Origin: a bacterium SCSIO 12741
GTDB taxonomy: Bacteria; Bacteroidota; Bacteroidia; Flavobacteriales_G; Salibacteraceae
Direction: 5' to 3'
DNA: 64,000 bases
Assembly (NCBI GenBank): GCA_024398055.1
Contig: CP073749.1
Location: forward strand, 3,162,594-3,226,593
The notes under the pieces were generated by a model. That model saw only the letters and a list, made by a program, of their open reading frames with translations. It made no database searches and was not told the origin of the DNA. The translations under genes and the position numbers were made by a program. Positions 35,814 to 45,022 of the stretch are shown piece after piece (position 1 is the stretch's first letter; every line of letters starts with the position of its first letter).

Positions 35814-37469
35814 ATGCTTTGTCAGCTCTCTATATCCAATTTTGCACTTATCGATCAACTCGATATATCCCTTCAGAGTGGGTTTACTACCATTACCGGT
35901 GAAACCGGTGCCGGAAAATCCATTTTGTTAGGAGCTTTGTCTTTGGTTTTAGGAAGTCGAGTGCAATCATCTCCTTTGCGGGACGCCGAGCGGAAATGCG
36001 TGATTGAGGCTCGGTTTGACGTGAGTCGGCCGGCCATTTTTGAATTTTTGCAACGCGAAGATTTTGACAATGACAACCCACTCATTGTCCGTCGGGAAAT
36101 CGCTCCATCGGGTAAGTCCAGAGCTTTTATCAATGATACACCTGCCAACCTCAATCAGCTAAAAGATTTAGGAGCACTGCTTATAGATATACACTCTCAG
36201 CATGAGAACCTATCCTTAACCGATGCATCCTTTCGCTTGTTCGTTTTGGATGCCTATGCTGGTCTCCTGGAGCAAAGGGAGGCTTGTAAGGTTCGTTTTT
36301 ATGCCGTAAGAAAACTCAAGCAAAAGTTGGCTGAGTTGGAAGAGAAACAAGCCCGTCAGTTGTTGGATCAGGATTACTACCGATTTCTGCTTAAGGAGTT
36401 GGATGAGCTGCAACCGAAGGAAGGAGAGCTTTCTCAAATGGAATCTGAATTGGCCCGCTTACAGCATGCCGAAGACATCAAGACTAATCTGCATGGAGTA
36501 GTGGAGGCCTTTGATGAATCTGGTGGGCAATTGATTGGGACAGTGGAGCAGGTAAAGCACCTTTTGGCTGGGCTAAAAGATATTTCCTCCGACTTTATGG
36601 ATTTGTACAATCGGTTGGAAAGCGTTTCCATTGAGTTGGAAGATTTGAGAGCCGAAGTAGAGGCTCAGCAAGAATCAGTGGAACACGACCCACAGCGCAT
36701 TGCAGAGTTATCTGACCGGGTGGACGCTTTAAATTCCCTCTTGTTTAAACATCAGTTGACTGAGGAGGAACAATTGATTGAAAAATGGCAGGAGCTGAAG
36801 CAACGCACTGATTCCACCGATCAAATGGATGAAGAAATCCAACAATTGAGAGGAGAGTGGGAAAAGGCTCAGGAGGTTTATCAAAAAGAAGCCCAAAAGC
36901 TGTCCAAAAAAAGGCAATCCGTTGGCAAGAAGCTGGCTGAGGAAATAGAAGGCTGGTTGCGCGACTTGGGTATGCCTAAGGCTCGAATTCAAATGGATGT
37001 GCAGGACGCTGCTGATTGGGGCGAGTTCGGTAAAGACAAAATTGATGTGTTGTTCAGCGCCAATTCTGGTTCCGATTTACAGCCCGTTCATAAAGTGGCT
37101 TCCGGTGGTGAATTGTCGAGGGTTATGTTGGCTATTAAGTTCATTCTGAGTAAGAAAACCTCGATGCCTTCCATCATATTTGATGAAATTGATACAGGAG
37201 TTAGTGGAGAAATAGCCAACAAAATGGGAGACATGATGAAAGGCATGTCACTCGATCGTCAAGTAATCAGTATTACTCATTTACCCCAAATTGCTGCTAA
37301 GGGAGTTCAACACCTTCGGGTGTACAAAGAACACATCGGGGAGGAAACACATACCCGGATTAAGCCCTTGGCTACCGAAGAGCGAATTTTGGAACTGGCC
37401 AAAATGCTGAGTGGGGAAGAGGTAAGTTCAATAGCAAAAGAAAATGCCCGGATACTTTTGAATAACTAA
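35814..37469 (+). CDS. recN: DNA repair protein RecN
   Basis: This 551-residue SMC-like ATPase has a Walker A GETGAGKSILLGALSLVLG near residue 30, a coiled-coil middle (about 160-400), an ABC signature around SGGELSRVMLAIK and Walker B IIFDEIDTGVSGEIA, followed by the ITHLPQIAAKG segment. RecN gathers broken DNA ends in double-strand-break repair. Length is typical. The start ATG encodes MLCQLSISNFALID, the standard family beginning. The end of the gene probably carries the -33 element for fabI. Confidence 0.97.
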   Translation: MLCQLSISNFALIDQLDISLQSGFTTITGETGAGKSILLGALSLVLGSRVQSSPLRDAERKCVIEARFDVSRPAIFEFLQREDFDNDNPLIVRREIAPSGKSRAFINDTPANLNQLKDLGALLIDIHSQHENLSLTDASFRLFVLDAYAGLLEQREACKVRFYAVRKLKQKLAELEEKQARQLLDQDYYRFLLKELDELQPKEGELSQMESELARLQHAEDIKTNLHGVVEAFDESGGQLIGTVEQVKHLLAGLKDISSDFMDLYNRLESVSIELEDLRAEVEAQQESVEHDPQRIAELSDRVDALNSLLFKHQLTEEEQLIEKWQELKQRTDSTDQMDEEIQQLRGEWEKAQEVYQKEAQKLSKKRQSVGKKLAEEIEGWLRDLGMPKARIQMDVQDAADWGEFGKDKIDVLFSANSGSDLQPVHKVASGGELSRVMLAIKFILSKKTSMPSIIFDEIDTGVSGEIANKMGDMMKGMSLDRQVISITHLPQIAAKGVQHLRVYKEHIGEETHTRIKPLATEERILELAKMLSGEEVSSIAKENARILLNN

Positions 37470-37477
37470 GGGTTGAC

Positions 37478-37485
37478 TAACTTTG
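37478..37485 (+). promoter_or_regulatory. -33/-7 promoter of fabI
   Basis: TAACTTTG (37478-37485) is preceded by TTTG at 37457-37460 with a 17-base spacer. The -33 element lies in the 3' end of recN. fabI starts 24 bases downstream. Confidence 0.6.
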
Positions 37486-37509
37486 GCATTCGAAAAAAAC
37501 ACTTAATAC

Positions 37510-38313
37510 ATGGGATATAATCTGTTACAGGGTAAAAAAGGAATCATCTTTGGAGCCCTGGATGAAAACTCAATTGCCTGGAAAGTGGCCGTAAAGGCTA
37601 AGGAAGAAGGTGCAAGCTTTACCTTGACCAATGCACCCATCGCCCTACGTATGGGAAAAATCAAGGAGCTATCTGCGCAGTGTGATGCCCCGGTTATTCC
37701 GGCTGATGCAACTTCAGTTGAAGATTTGGAAAAACTCTTTACGGAGTCCATGGATCATTTGGGTGGAAAGGTTGACTTTGTACTTCACAGTATTGGAATG
37801 TCACCTAACGTTCGTAAAGAGCGTGCTTATACCGATTTGAACTACGACTTTTTTCAAAAGACTTTGGATGTATCTGCTTTGTCTTTTCACAAGGTGATGC
37901 AAACAGCTATGAAGCTGGATGCGATCAACGATTGGGGAAGTGTATTGGCTTTGACCTACATCGCAGCTCAAAGAACTTTTCCAGACTACAGTGATATGGC
38001 AGAAGCTAAAGCCTTGTTAGAATCTATCGCAAGAAGTTTTGGATATCACTACGGAAACAGCAAAAACGTTCGTGTTAATACGATTTCTCAATCTCCTACA
38101 CCTACTACAGCAGGAACAGGGGTAAAAGGATTTAATGACTTTATTGATTTTGCAGACAAGATGTCTCCACTTGGAAATGCTACGGCAGACGATTGTGCTA
38201 ACTACTGTTTGACAATGTTCTCCGACTTTACCAAAATGGTGACCATGCAAAATCTGTTTCACGACGGTGGATTTTCGAATATGGGTGTTGCCCCAGAAAT
38301 TTTCGAAGGATAA
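37510..38313 (+). CDS. fabI: enoyl-[acyl-carrier-protein] reductase FabI
   Basis: The 267-residue short-chain reductase shows FabI features: GKKGIIFGALDENSIAWK (cofactor loop), SIGMSP, the catalytic Tyr and Lys spaced by six residues in YSDMAEAK, and NTISQSPTPTTAGTG before the substrate loop. It reduces trans-2-enoyl-ACP in the last step of each fatty-acid elongation cycle. It has its own promoter and a downstream terminator, so it is a single-gene unit. The tyrosine-lysine spacing separates FabI from ordinary short-chain dehydrogenases (YxxxK). Confidence 0.95.
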   Translation: MGYNLLQGKKGIIFGALDENSIAWKVAVKAKEEGASFTLTNAPIALRMGKIKELSAQCDAPVIPADATSVEDLEKLFTESMDHLGGKVDFVLHSIGMSPNVRKERAYTDLNYDFFQKTLDVSALSFHKVMQTAMKLDAINDWGSVLALTYIAAQRTFPDYSDMAEAKALLESIARSFGYHYGNSKNVRVNTISQSPTPTTAGTGVKGFNDFIDFADKMSPLGNATADDCANYCLTMFSDFTKMVTMQNLFHDGGFSNMGVAPEIFEG

Positions 38314-38332
38314 TCCCGAAAGAAACTCATTA

Positions 38333-38380
38333 AAAAATGCCTTGCTGTCGGCTCAAATCGAGCTGCAGCGGGCATTTTTT
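38333..38380 (+). terminator. terminator after fabI
   Basis: AAAAAATGCC pairs with GGCATTTTTT around an inner, interrupted GCTC/GAGC stem. The 3' T run follows directly. Confidence 0.75.
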
Positions 38381-38395
38381 GTTTAAGGGCAGTTC

Positions 38396-39184
38396 ATGGG
38401 TAAAGAAACCTACAGGGTAATTCAGTACTTGCGGTATCGGTCACGGGCCGGAAATGCGCATGGTCTGCATTCGCCTTTTGTCTATCGTTTCTACCAGGAT
38501 GTATGGACAGATAAAACTCCCTTTTACATTTTTCCCATAATCGAACGGGAAAGGAACCGATTGTTGGGTAGCGAAACCCCAATTCCTCAAGTCGATCATG
38601 GGGCTGGGTCATCGGTATCCACGGCAGGCAGTCGTACCGTTGGAGATGTGGTTCGTATATCCAGTTCCCCAGCCTGGAAAGGGCAGTTCCTTTTTAAACT
38701 GGCCAATTTTTGTGCGAGCCGCCACATGCTGGAGTTGGGCACCTGCCTCGGCCTGGCAACATCTTATCTCGCCTCGGTAAGCAAATCAGCTCGAGTGACT
38801 ACCCTGGAAGGAAATCCACATCAGGTCAAAGTGGCTCAAAGGCTCTTCGACCGACTCAAACTCAAAAACATTAGCTTGATTGAAGGGCAGTTTAAGGATA
38901 CCCTGGAGCCTTTATTGGGTAATCTGTCCTTGCCTTTGGATTTAGTCTTTCTGGACGGAAATCATCAGTATCAGCCGACCATGGATTACCTCAATACGAT
39001 TTTGCCCTTCATGGGAGAGGAGGGAGTGCTGGTTTTCGACGATATTTATTGGTCTGCCGAAATGGGGCGGGCTTGGAAAGAAATCGTGGAGGATGAACGT
39101 TTTCCTGTAACCGTCGATCTTTACCACCTTGGAATTGTATTTTTAGGCATTAAGTGCCCCAAACAACATTTTGTTCTGAAGTAG
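38396..39184 (+). CDS. class I SAM-dependent methyltransferase
   Basis: The 262-residue protein has a divergent N-terminus (about 1-95, with NAHGLHSPFVYRFY) followed by an O-methyltransferase-like Rossmann domain: MLELGTCLGLATSYLAS (SAM-binding motif I), VTTLEGNP (acidic residue for the ribose), LDLVFLDGNHQY and VFDDIYWSAEM. The closest type is the class I family often annotated in Bacteroidota beside housekeeping genes. The substrate is unknown. It begins 15 bases after the fabI terminator and is probably cotranscribed with the small membrane-protein gene 27 bases downstream. Confidence 0.87.
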   Translation: MGKETYRVIQYLRYRSRAGNAHGLHSPFVYRFYQDVWTDKTPFYIFPIIERERNRLLGSETPIPQVDHGAGSSVSTAGSRTVGDVVRISSSPAWKGQFLFKLANFCASRHMLELGTCLGLATSYLASVSKSARVTTLEGNPHQVKVAQRLFDRLKLKNISLIEGQFKDTLEPLLGNLSLPLDLVFLDGNHQYQPTMDYLNTILPFMGEEGVLVFDDIYWSAEMGRAWKEIVEDERFPVTVDLYHLGIVFLGIKCPKQHFVLK

Positions 39185-39211
39185 GGGAGTATCGTTAAAA
39201 CGGTAGGTTCT

Positions 39212-39535
39212 ATGCACTCAGCACGGATTTACATTTACTTCTTTGTTTCGGTTACCACTTTCTGTTGCATCTTAATATTGAATCTATTGATTCATACTTC
39301 TCAAATAATTTGTCGGCCTAATGCGGACTATTTGAGCTGTTGGCCATCGTTCCATTTTGTTTTGGGTGTACTGACTGTGTTATTCTCTTTTTTGGGAATA
39401 ATTGAGGCAAAGAGACATGAGGTTGAGAAGTTTGATTTCCTCGGGATAGCCCTAATTGGATTAGGTGTAATTTATACTGGATTGGCCTTTATAGTAGTCC
39501 TCTTGAAATTCGTGTTAGGAGGCCTGAATTGGTAG
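39212..39535 (+). CDS. small three-helix membrane protein, unknown function
   Basis: The 107-residue product is mostly hydrophobic, with membrane segments at about residues 6-28, 48-66 and 75-101 and a charged loop between the last two (EAKRHEVEKFD). Two cysteines (CRPNADYLSCW) lie in the first loop and could form a disulfide. No family is recognised. Protein-like composition and same-strand spacing after the methyltransferase support a real gene, although it is short. Confidence 0.6.
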   Translation: MHSARIYIYFFVSVTTFCCILILNLLIHTSQIICRPNADYLSCWPSFHFVLGVLTVLFSFLGIIEAKRHEVEKFDFLGIALIGLGVIYTGLAFIVVLLKFVLGGLNW

Positions 39536-39542
39536 CTCTCCT

Positions 39543-40838
39543 TTAGCGGATCACATGAATCGTGCTGGTTATCGAATTTCGATCCCCATTTTGCTCCATG
39601 TAGTTGACCTGCAATAGGTACTTGCCATTCGACACTTCATTACCACTTTTGTCTTTTCCACTCCACATCGGACTGAATCCTTCCTCTTGATAAATGAGTT
39701 GTCCCCAGCGATCAAATACTCGGATTTCGACATGAGAAACTCCTCGGGTTTGAATGGCAAATTCGTCGTTTAATCCGTCACCATTGGGTGAAAAGCTGTT
39801 TGGAAAGATAACATGGTCGTTGATTGCTCCCGGAGTTTGAACAACACGGTCTCTTGGTTCGGTAACCTGGAAGTGATCATAAATCATATCCGAACGGCAG
39901 CCCCATTGGTTAAAGGCAATTAGTCTAACCTTGTAGAAACCGGGCTCAGAAAGGAGAAGATCAGGGTCTTGTTCTTCTGAAAACAATTGACCGTTAAGGT
40001 ACCAACTGTAGCGAGAGGCTTTTTCAGAACTGTTGTAAAAATTGATTTTTAAAGGGGCTTCACCTTTGTATTCATCGGTGGTGAAGTGAGCGTTGACATG
40101 GCGCACCTTAACGCTAATTTCTTCTGTTGCTACTCCACATTCATTGGAGTTGGTGAGGGTAATGTTTTTATCGGTGGAAACCACAATGCTTTTGGCCGTT
40201 TCTCCGGTTGACCAGCTCGGGTGGTCAGGACTAAAAGAAGTTAATACCACCTTTTGTCCCAGGCAAAGATCAGTACTTCTGTCAGGCATAATACGGGCAA
40301 CAGGCTTGGTCTTGGAGGATACGAAAAGCTCACCTTTTACTGCAATACATCCTTCATTGGCTACAACAGAATAGATGCCCGGAGTTTTAACCCAAATGCC
40401 GTACGAACGTTCACCGGTACTCCAAATTGGACGGGTGTATTTGGTGTCAATTTTTAGGAAGCTGCTATCACCGGAACAGATGTAGGTGTTTCCACGAATC
40501 TCCGTTTTCTTTTCATTAATCCGAATGGTGAAATAAGCACTGTCACGGCTCATATTGATCTTGTGAATGCGGACTACTTTTACCGTTGTCGTTTGATTTA
40601 CGGTAACTTGAACCACACTGCGATCTGGGAAGTTGAATAAGTTCCCTGGTGACCAAATGAATTCAAAGTTTTGCCCGCCCGTAGCTTTCAATTCCACCGA
40701 TTTACCTGCGCAAACAGCGTTTTCGGGGCCTAGGATAGTAAGCGGTTTAACGACGTCGGTTTCGGCCTGAAGTGTTGCCCAAAATGGCAGGCTCAATAGA
40801 GTCACTGTCAGGATTTTAATATAGCTCTCCACCTTCAT
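39543..40838 (-). CDS. secreted protein with PKD-like domain and T9SS type B (CHU_C) sorting domain
   Basis: ATG at 40838 (MKVESYIK) gives a signal peptide. A frame from 40922 would add 28 residues in front of it. The 431-residue product has several Ig-like/SprB-like beta repeats (about 40-270; CAGKSVELKATGG, CLGQKVVL), a PKD-like domain (about 265-345) and the gliding-motility-associated C-terminal domain (about 350-431: FPNSFSPNGDGLNDEF, VFDRWGQLIY, NGKYLLQVNYM). Such type B sorting domains usually leave large adhesin-like cargo on the cell surface. This is a short example and is transcribed convergently to the preceding small gene. Confidence 0.9.
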   Translation of the reverse strand: MKVESYIKILTVTLLSLPFWATLQAETDVVKPLTILGPENAVCAGKSVELKATGGQNFEFIWSPGNLFNFPDRSVVQVTVNQTTTVKVVRIHKINMSRDSAYFTIRINEKKTEIRGNTYICSGDSSFLKIDTKYTRPIWSTGERSYGIWVKTPGIYSVVANEGCIAVKGELFVSSKTKPVARIMPDRSTDLCLGQKVVLTSFSPDHPSWSTGETAKSIVVSTDKNITLTNSNECGVATEEISVKVRHVNAHFTTDEYKGEAPLKINFYNSSEKASRYSWYLNGQLFSEEQDPDLLLSEPGFYKVRLIAFNQWGCRSDMIYDHFQVTEPRDRVVQTPGAINDHVIFPNSFSPNGDGLNDEFAIQTRGVSHVEIRVFDRWGQLIYQEEGFSPMWSGKDKSGNEVSNGKYLLQVNYMEQNGDRNSITSTIHVIR

Positions 40839-40972
40839 TTCTAAATCCTTTAATTCACGTAAATATAGCAATTTAAAAGGGTTGACTGAGAGTTTGAACT
40901 TTGGGTTGGGGAATTCCCACAAAAAAGCTGTAAAACTAAATCCTTCAAAACGTGTAAAGTGTTACTTTTGGC

Positions 40973-40980
40973 AGCCTCAA
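40973..40980 (+). promoter_or_regulatory. -7 box of sucC (TACTTTTG)
   Basis: TACTTTTGGC is an exact TAnnTTTG match, 18 bases before the sucC ATG at 40999. It lies inside an alternative longer frame and so supports the shorter start. Confidence 0.6.
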
Positions 40981-40998
40981 AACAGACAAAAAGCAACA

Positions 40999-42189
40999 AT
41001 GAATATTCACGAATACCAAGGCAAATCTGTACTCAAGGGATACGGAGTAGCCATTCAGGAAGGATATGTAGCCAGCACAGCTGATGAAGCTGTTGAGGCC
41101 GCTAAACGTTTGAACGCTGAAACAGGAACCGAATGGTGGGTGGTTAAAGCTCAAATTCATGCAGGTGGACGCGGTAAAGGTGGTGGTGTTAAACTGGCAA
41201 AGAGCCTGGATGACGTTCGCACCCTTGCAGATCAAATCATTGGAATGACTTTGGTTACCCCACAAACTGGTCCTGAAGGAAAGTTGGTAAACAAAGTGCT
41301 TATCGCTCAGGATGTATACTATCCGGGTGAATCAGAGCCAGAAGAATATTACATGTCTGTTCTGCTCAACCGGGAGACAGGAAGAAACATCATTATGTAT
41401 TCTCCAGAAGGGGGAATGGATATTGAAGAAGTAGCCGAAAAGACTCCAGAGCGTATTTTTAAAGAAGAAATTGATCCAGCAGTTGGACTTCAGGGATTTC
41501 AAGCTCGCCGTATTGCCTTCAACTTGGGCTTGAGCGGTATGGGTTTTAAGCAAATGGTGAAGTTTGTAAACTCTCTTTACAATGCTTACCTCGGAAGTGA
41601 CTCTGCTATGTTTGAGATTAACCCAGTTCTTAAAACTTCTGATTCTAAGATCATTGCGGTTGACTGTAAAGTGAACCTGGAAGACAACGCCTTGTACCGT
41701 CAGCCAGACTTGGCAGCTATGAGAGATGTAACCGAAGAAGATCCTACTGAAGTTGAAGCAAGTGAAGCTGGATTGAGCTTTGTAAAGCTTGACGGAAACG
41801 TAGGTTGTATGGTAAACGGTGCTGGTTTGGCCATGGCTACTATGGACATCATTAAGTTGAGTGGTGGTAATCCTGCTAACTTCCTTGACGTAGGTGGTAC
41901 TGCCGATGCTGAAAGAGTAGAGAAGGCCTTCCGTATGATTCTAAAAGACCCTAATGTAAAAGCCATTCTGGTTAACATCTTTGGTGGAATCGTTCGTTGC
42001 GACCGTGTAGCTCAAGGTGTAGTTGATGCTTGTAATAACATGGGCGATATCAATGTACCGATCATCGTTCGTTTGCAAGGAACCAATGCAGAAGAAGCAA
42101 AAGAGATTATCGACAATTCAGGACTTAAAGTTCACTCCGCTATCTTGTTGCAAGAAGCAGCTGATAAGGTGAAGGAATTGTTGGTCTAA
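40999..42189 (+). CDS. sucC: succinate-CoA ligase (ADP-forming) beta subunit
   Basis: The 396-residue protein starts [16 protein letters not shown], the standard family beginning, and has the ATP-grasp region (about 1-235: [31 protein letters not shown]) and the CoA-ligase domain ([38 protein letters not shown]). It makes ATP from succinyl-CoA in the TCA cycle with the alpha subunit SucD, which is not adjacent, as is usual in Flavobacteriia. An upstream frame from 40882 is rejected in favour of ATG 40999. It has its own promoter and terminator. Confidence 0.97.
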   Translation: MNIHEYQGKSVLKGYGVAIQEGYVASTADEAVEAAKRLNAETGTEWWVVKAQIHAGGRGKGGGVKLAKSLDDVRTLADQIIGMTLVTPQTGPEGKLVNKVLIAQDVYYPGESEPEEYYMSVLLNRETGRNIIMYSPEGGMDIEEVAEKTPERIFKEEIDPAVGLQGFQARRIAFNLGLSGMGFKQMVKFVNSLYNAYLGSDSAMFEINPVLKTSDSKIIAVDCKVNLEDNALYRQPDLAAMRDVTEEDPTEVEASEAGLSFVKLDGNVGCMVNGAGLAMATMDIIKLSGGNPANFLDVGGTADAERVEKAFRMILKDPNVKAILVNIFGGIVRCDRVAQGVVDACNNMGDINVPIIVRLQGTNAEEAKEIIDNSGLKVHSAILLQEAADKVKELLV

Positions 42190-42221
42190 TTGGACCTTTC
42201 CATTAGGAACAAATATTATAG

Positions 42222-42255
42222 TGCCCTGTGACTCTTATCACAGGGCATTTTTTTT
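42222..42255 (+). terminator. terminator after sucC
   Basis: TGCCCTGTG/CACAGGGCA makes a perfect 9-base-pair stem with an 8-base loop, followed by a long T run. Confidence 0.92.
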
Positions 42256-42464
42256 GGAAAAAAATGGAGTCCAAAAAGCGCTTTGTTTATTATTTAGAAT
42301 TGGTCTAAATTACATTTTATGATCCTTACTTATTTTTAGGGATTTACTTGTAAGTTGCTGTTAATTAGGGTTTTGTGTTATTTGGTTAAAGCCGATAATC
42401 TCCGCCTCAATACACCTATTCCAAATAGACCCGGCAATACCATATAAAACAAACATTTTAATGA
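42256..42464 (+). other. upstream region of the nqr operon
   Basis: This A/T-rich stretch holds a 19-base dyad at 42292-42310, ATTTAGA-attgg-TCTAAAT, about 155 bases before the nqr -7 box. It could be an operator. No gene is seen here. Confidence 0.4.
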
Positions 42465-42472
42465 TAAATTTG
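42465..42472 (+). promoter_or_regulatory. -7 box of the nqr operon (TAAATTTG)
   Basis: TAAATTTGCGCC is an exact match to the Bacteroidota -7 consensus, 31 bases before the nqrA ATG. Confidence 0.65.
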
Positions 42473-42503
42473 CGCCGTTTTTTCAGCTATTAAAAATCGT
42501 TAA

Positions 42504-43847
42504 ATGGCAGCAAGCGTCAAGATTCGAAAGGGAGTTGACATAAAGCTTAAAGGTTCGGCAGATCAGTCGATCGAAGCTACGTCCTCAACGACCTTCGCAG
42601 TCAAGCCCACCGATTTTCACGGGCTTAACCCCAAACTCGAATTAAAAGTCGGAGCCGAAGTCAAAGTAGGTACCGCGCTCTTCCACGACAAGTACAATAA
42701 CAACATGAAATTCGTTGCTCCAGTTAGCGGCGAGCTCGTTGATATTGTTCGTGGAGAAAAGCGTCGTATCCTCGAAGTACGCATTTTGGCCGACAAGGAA
42801 ATGAAATACGAAAGCTTTGCCACCTCTGGCTGGGAGTCTTTCTCTTCAGATCAATTGAAGGAAGTACTGCTACAGAGTGGAAATTGGCCAAGCATTCGTC
42901 AGCGTCCCTACGATGTGGTAGCGGATCCCGCTGATACGCCTAAGGCGATTTTCGTTTCTGCTTTCGATTCAGCTCCTATGGCACCTGACTATGGATTTAT
43001 CCTAAAAGATCGTCAGGCTGATCTTCAGGCAGGAGTAGAAGCGATGAGCAAGTTGACTTCGGGAAAAGTACACATCAGTACCCGTACAGGTGACAATGGA
43101 GTATTTGGTTCTTTGAAAGGAGCAGTGCTTCACCAGGTATCTGGTCCTCACCCAGCTGGAAACGTTGGTGTTCAAATTCACCACATCGACCCGATCAACA
43201 AAGGCGAGAAAGTATGGGTGATCAATCCTCAGGATTTGGCCGCCATCGGTAAGTTCTTAAAATCGGGACAATTCGACTCTCAAAGAGTAGTAGCTCTCAC
43301 CGGTTCCAAAGTGAATGCTCCAAAGTATCTATCGGCAACGATCGGATCTCAAGTGGAGGCCTTGGTAAGCGGTAAGATTGATAATAATGATGCTCGTATT
43401 ATTTCCGGAAACGTTTTGACCGGTGAGCGAGTTTCCATGGAAGGTTACCTCGGGTTTTACAACCACCAAATTTCAGTGATTCCAGAAGATGAGAATCCTG
43501 AGTTCTTTGGATGGATTGCCCCTGGATTTGACAAGTTCTCCCTCTCAAGAACATTCTTCTCTTGGTTGACCCCAGGAAAGACGTATGATTTGGGAACTTC
43601 TCTTCATGGTGAAGAAAGAGCATTTGTAATGTCAGGTCAATATGAAAAGGTATTCCCTTTTGACATTTACCCGGTTTACCTATTGAAAGCCATGCTGACC
43701 AAGGATATTGAAGGAATGGAAAACCTCGGAGTTTACGAAGTAGCTCCCGAAGATTTTGCGTTGTGCGAGTTTGCTTGTACATCGAAGATTGATCTTCAGG
43801 ATATCGTAAGAAGCGGGTTGGATCTGGTTAAACAAGAATGCGGATAA
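42504..43847 (+). CDS. nqrA: Na(+)-translocating NADH-quinone reductase subunit A
   Basis: The 447-residue protein starts with VKIRKGVDIKLKGSAD and carries the NqrA signature HGLNPKLELKVGAEVKVG and the later HPAGNVGVQIHHIDPI. NqrA is a cytoplasmic-side subunit that contributes to the quinone site. Length is that of the family. It opens the six-gene operon of the Na+ pump that oxidises NADH, reduces quinone and exports sodium ions. The next gene follows after 10 bases. Confidence 0.97.
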   Translation: MAASVKIRKGVDIKLKGSADQSIEATSSTTFAVKPTDFHGLNPKLELKVGAEVKVGTALFHDKYNNNMKFVAPVSGELVDIVRGEKRRILEVRILADKEMKYESFATSGWESFSSDQLKEVLLQSGNWPSIRQRPYDVVADPADTPKAIFVSAFDSAPMAPDYGFILKDRQADLQAGVEAMSKLTSGKVHISTRTGDNGVFGSLKGAVLHQVSGPHPAGNVGVQIHHIDPINKGEKVWVINPQDLAAIGKFLKSGQFDSQRVVALTGSKVNAPKYLSATIGSQVEALVSGKIDNNDARIISGNVLTGERVSMEGYLGFYNHQISVIPEDENPEFFGWIAPGFDKFSLSRTFFSWLTPGKTYDLGTSLHGEERAFVMSGQYEKVFPFDIYPVYLLKAMLTKDIEGMENLGVYEVAPEDFALCEFACTSKIDLQDIVRSGLDLVKQECG

Positions 43848-43857
43848 AAGAAGGAGA

Positions 43858-45012
43858 ATGAAACTTTTTAAAAACCTATTAGACAGTGTAAAACCTCACT
43901 TCGAAGAAGGAGGGAAGTTACATAAATACTGGCCGGTATACGACGGTTTTGAAACCTTCTTGTTCGTTCCGGGTCATGCTACCAAGAAAGGAGCACACAT
44001 TCGCGACGGTATCGACTTGAAGCGTACCATGATTATGGTTGTGCTTGCATTGGTTCCTTGTTTGCTTTTTGGAATGTACAACGTAGGCTATCAGCACTAC
44101 ATGGCAACAGGACAAGAAGGGGAATTGATGGAAATGTTCCTATACGGAGCGCTTAAAGTTCTTCCTCTTGTAATTGTATCCTACACCGTTGGTCTGGGAG
44201 TTGAATTTGGATTCTGTATCGCTAAGGGCCACGGGATCAACGAAGGATTCCTGGTTTCAGGTATGCTTATTCCATTGATTATGCCTGTTGAGGTTCCTCT
44301 TTGGATGGTTGGTTTGGCTACAGCCTTTGCCGTAGTATTCGGTAAGGAGGTATTCGGTGGTACAGGGATGAACATCCTTAACCCGGCACTCACAGCTCGT
44401 GCCTTCCTATTCTTTGCTTATCCTACTCAAATGTCAGGTAATATGGTATGGGTTCCTACTGAAGGAATGCCAACTGTAGACGGATTCACCGGTGCTACTG
44501 CACTGGGTGTTGCGGCTGAATCAGGAGGTGCTGGAATCCCATCCTTGATGGAGAGCTTTATCGGTATTATTCCCGGATCGATTGGAGAAACCTCGGTTAT
44601 TGCCATCCTTTTGGGAGCAGCCTTGTTGCTCTATACAGGAATTGCAAGTTGGAGAGTTATGTTGTCCATGTTGATCGGTGGTTATTTGATGGCCTTTACT
44701 TTCAACTTGCTGGCCTTGAACGAATACATGAAGATTGATGCGCTACACCAATTGATGATGGGTGGATTTATGTTCGGTTTGGTCTTTATGGCTACCGATC
44801 CTGTAAGTGCTGCTCAAACCAATGTTGGTAAATGGATTTACGGATTCTTCTGCGGGGTATTGGGTATCCTCATTCGCGTGGTTAACCCGGCTTATCCAGA
44901 AGGAATTATGATGGCGATTCTATTTATGAATGTGATGGCTCCAATGATTGATCACTACGTGGTTCAAGGAAACATCAACCGTCGATTAAAACGAGTTAAA
45001 GTAAAAGCATAA
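43858..45012 (+). CDS. nqrB: Na(+)-translocating NADH-quinone reductase subunit B
   Basis: This 384-residue integral membrane subunit has about 10 hydrophobic segments. The covalent FMN attachment threonine lies in DGFTGATALG (about residues 208-217), the site modified by ApbE, which is encoded at the end of the locus. NqrB forms the main Na+ channel and holds riboflavin as well. The conserved GGTGMNILNPALTARAFLFF segment is present. Gap to nqrC is 10 bases. Confidence 0.97.
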   Translation: MKLFKNLLDSVKPHFEEGGKLHKYWPVYDGFETFLFVPGHATKKGAHIRDGIDLKRTMIMVVLALVPCLLFGMYNVGYQHYMATGQEGELMEMFLYGALKVLPLVIVSYTVGLGVEFGFCIAKGHGINEGFLVSGMLIPLIMPVEVPLWMVGLATAFAVVFGKEVFGGTGMNILNPALTARAFLFFAYPTQMSGNMVWVPTEGMPTVDGFTGATALGVAAESGGAGIPSLMESFIGIIPGSIGETSVIAILLGAALLLYTGIASWRVMLSMLIGGYLMAFTFNLLALNEYMKIDALHQLMMGGFMFGLVFMATDPVSAAQTNVGKWIYGFFCGVLGILIRVVNPAYPEGIMMAILFMNVMAPMIDHYVVQGNINRRLKRVKVKA

Positions 45013-45022
45013 AGTCGGAACC

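Noticed and set aside
30995-39535. Possible genomic island or defence cluster in the plus-strand block
   Set aside because: Nearly all genes are housekeeping in a familiar Bacteroidota order; only the dimethylformamidase-like gene looks accessory.
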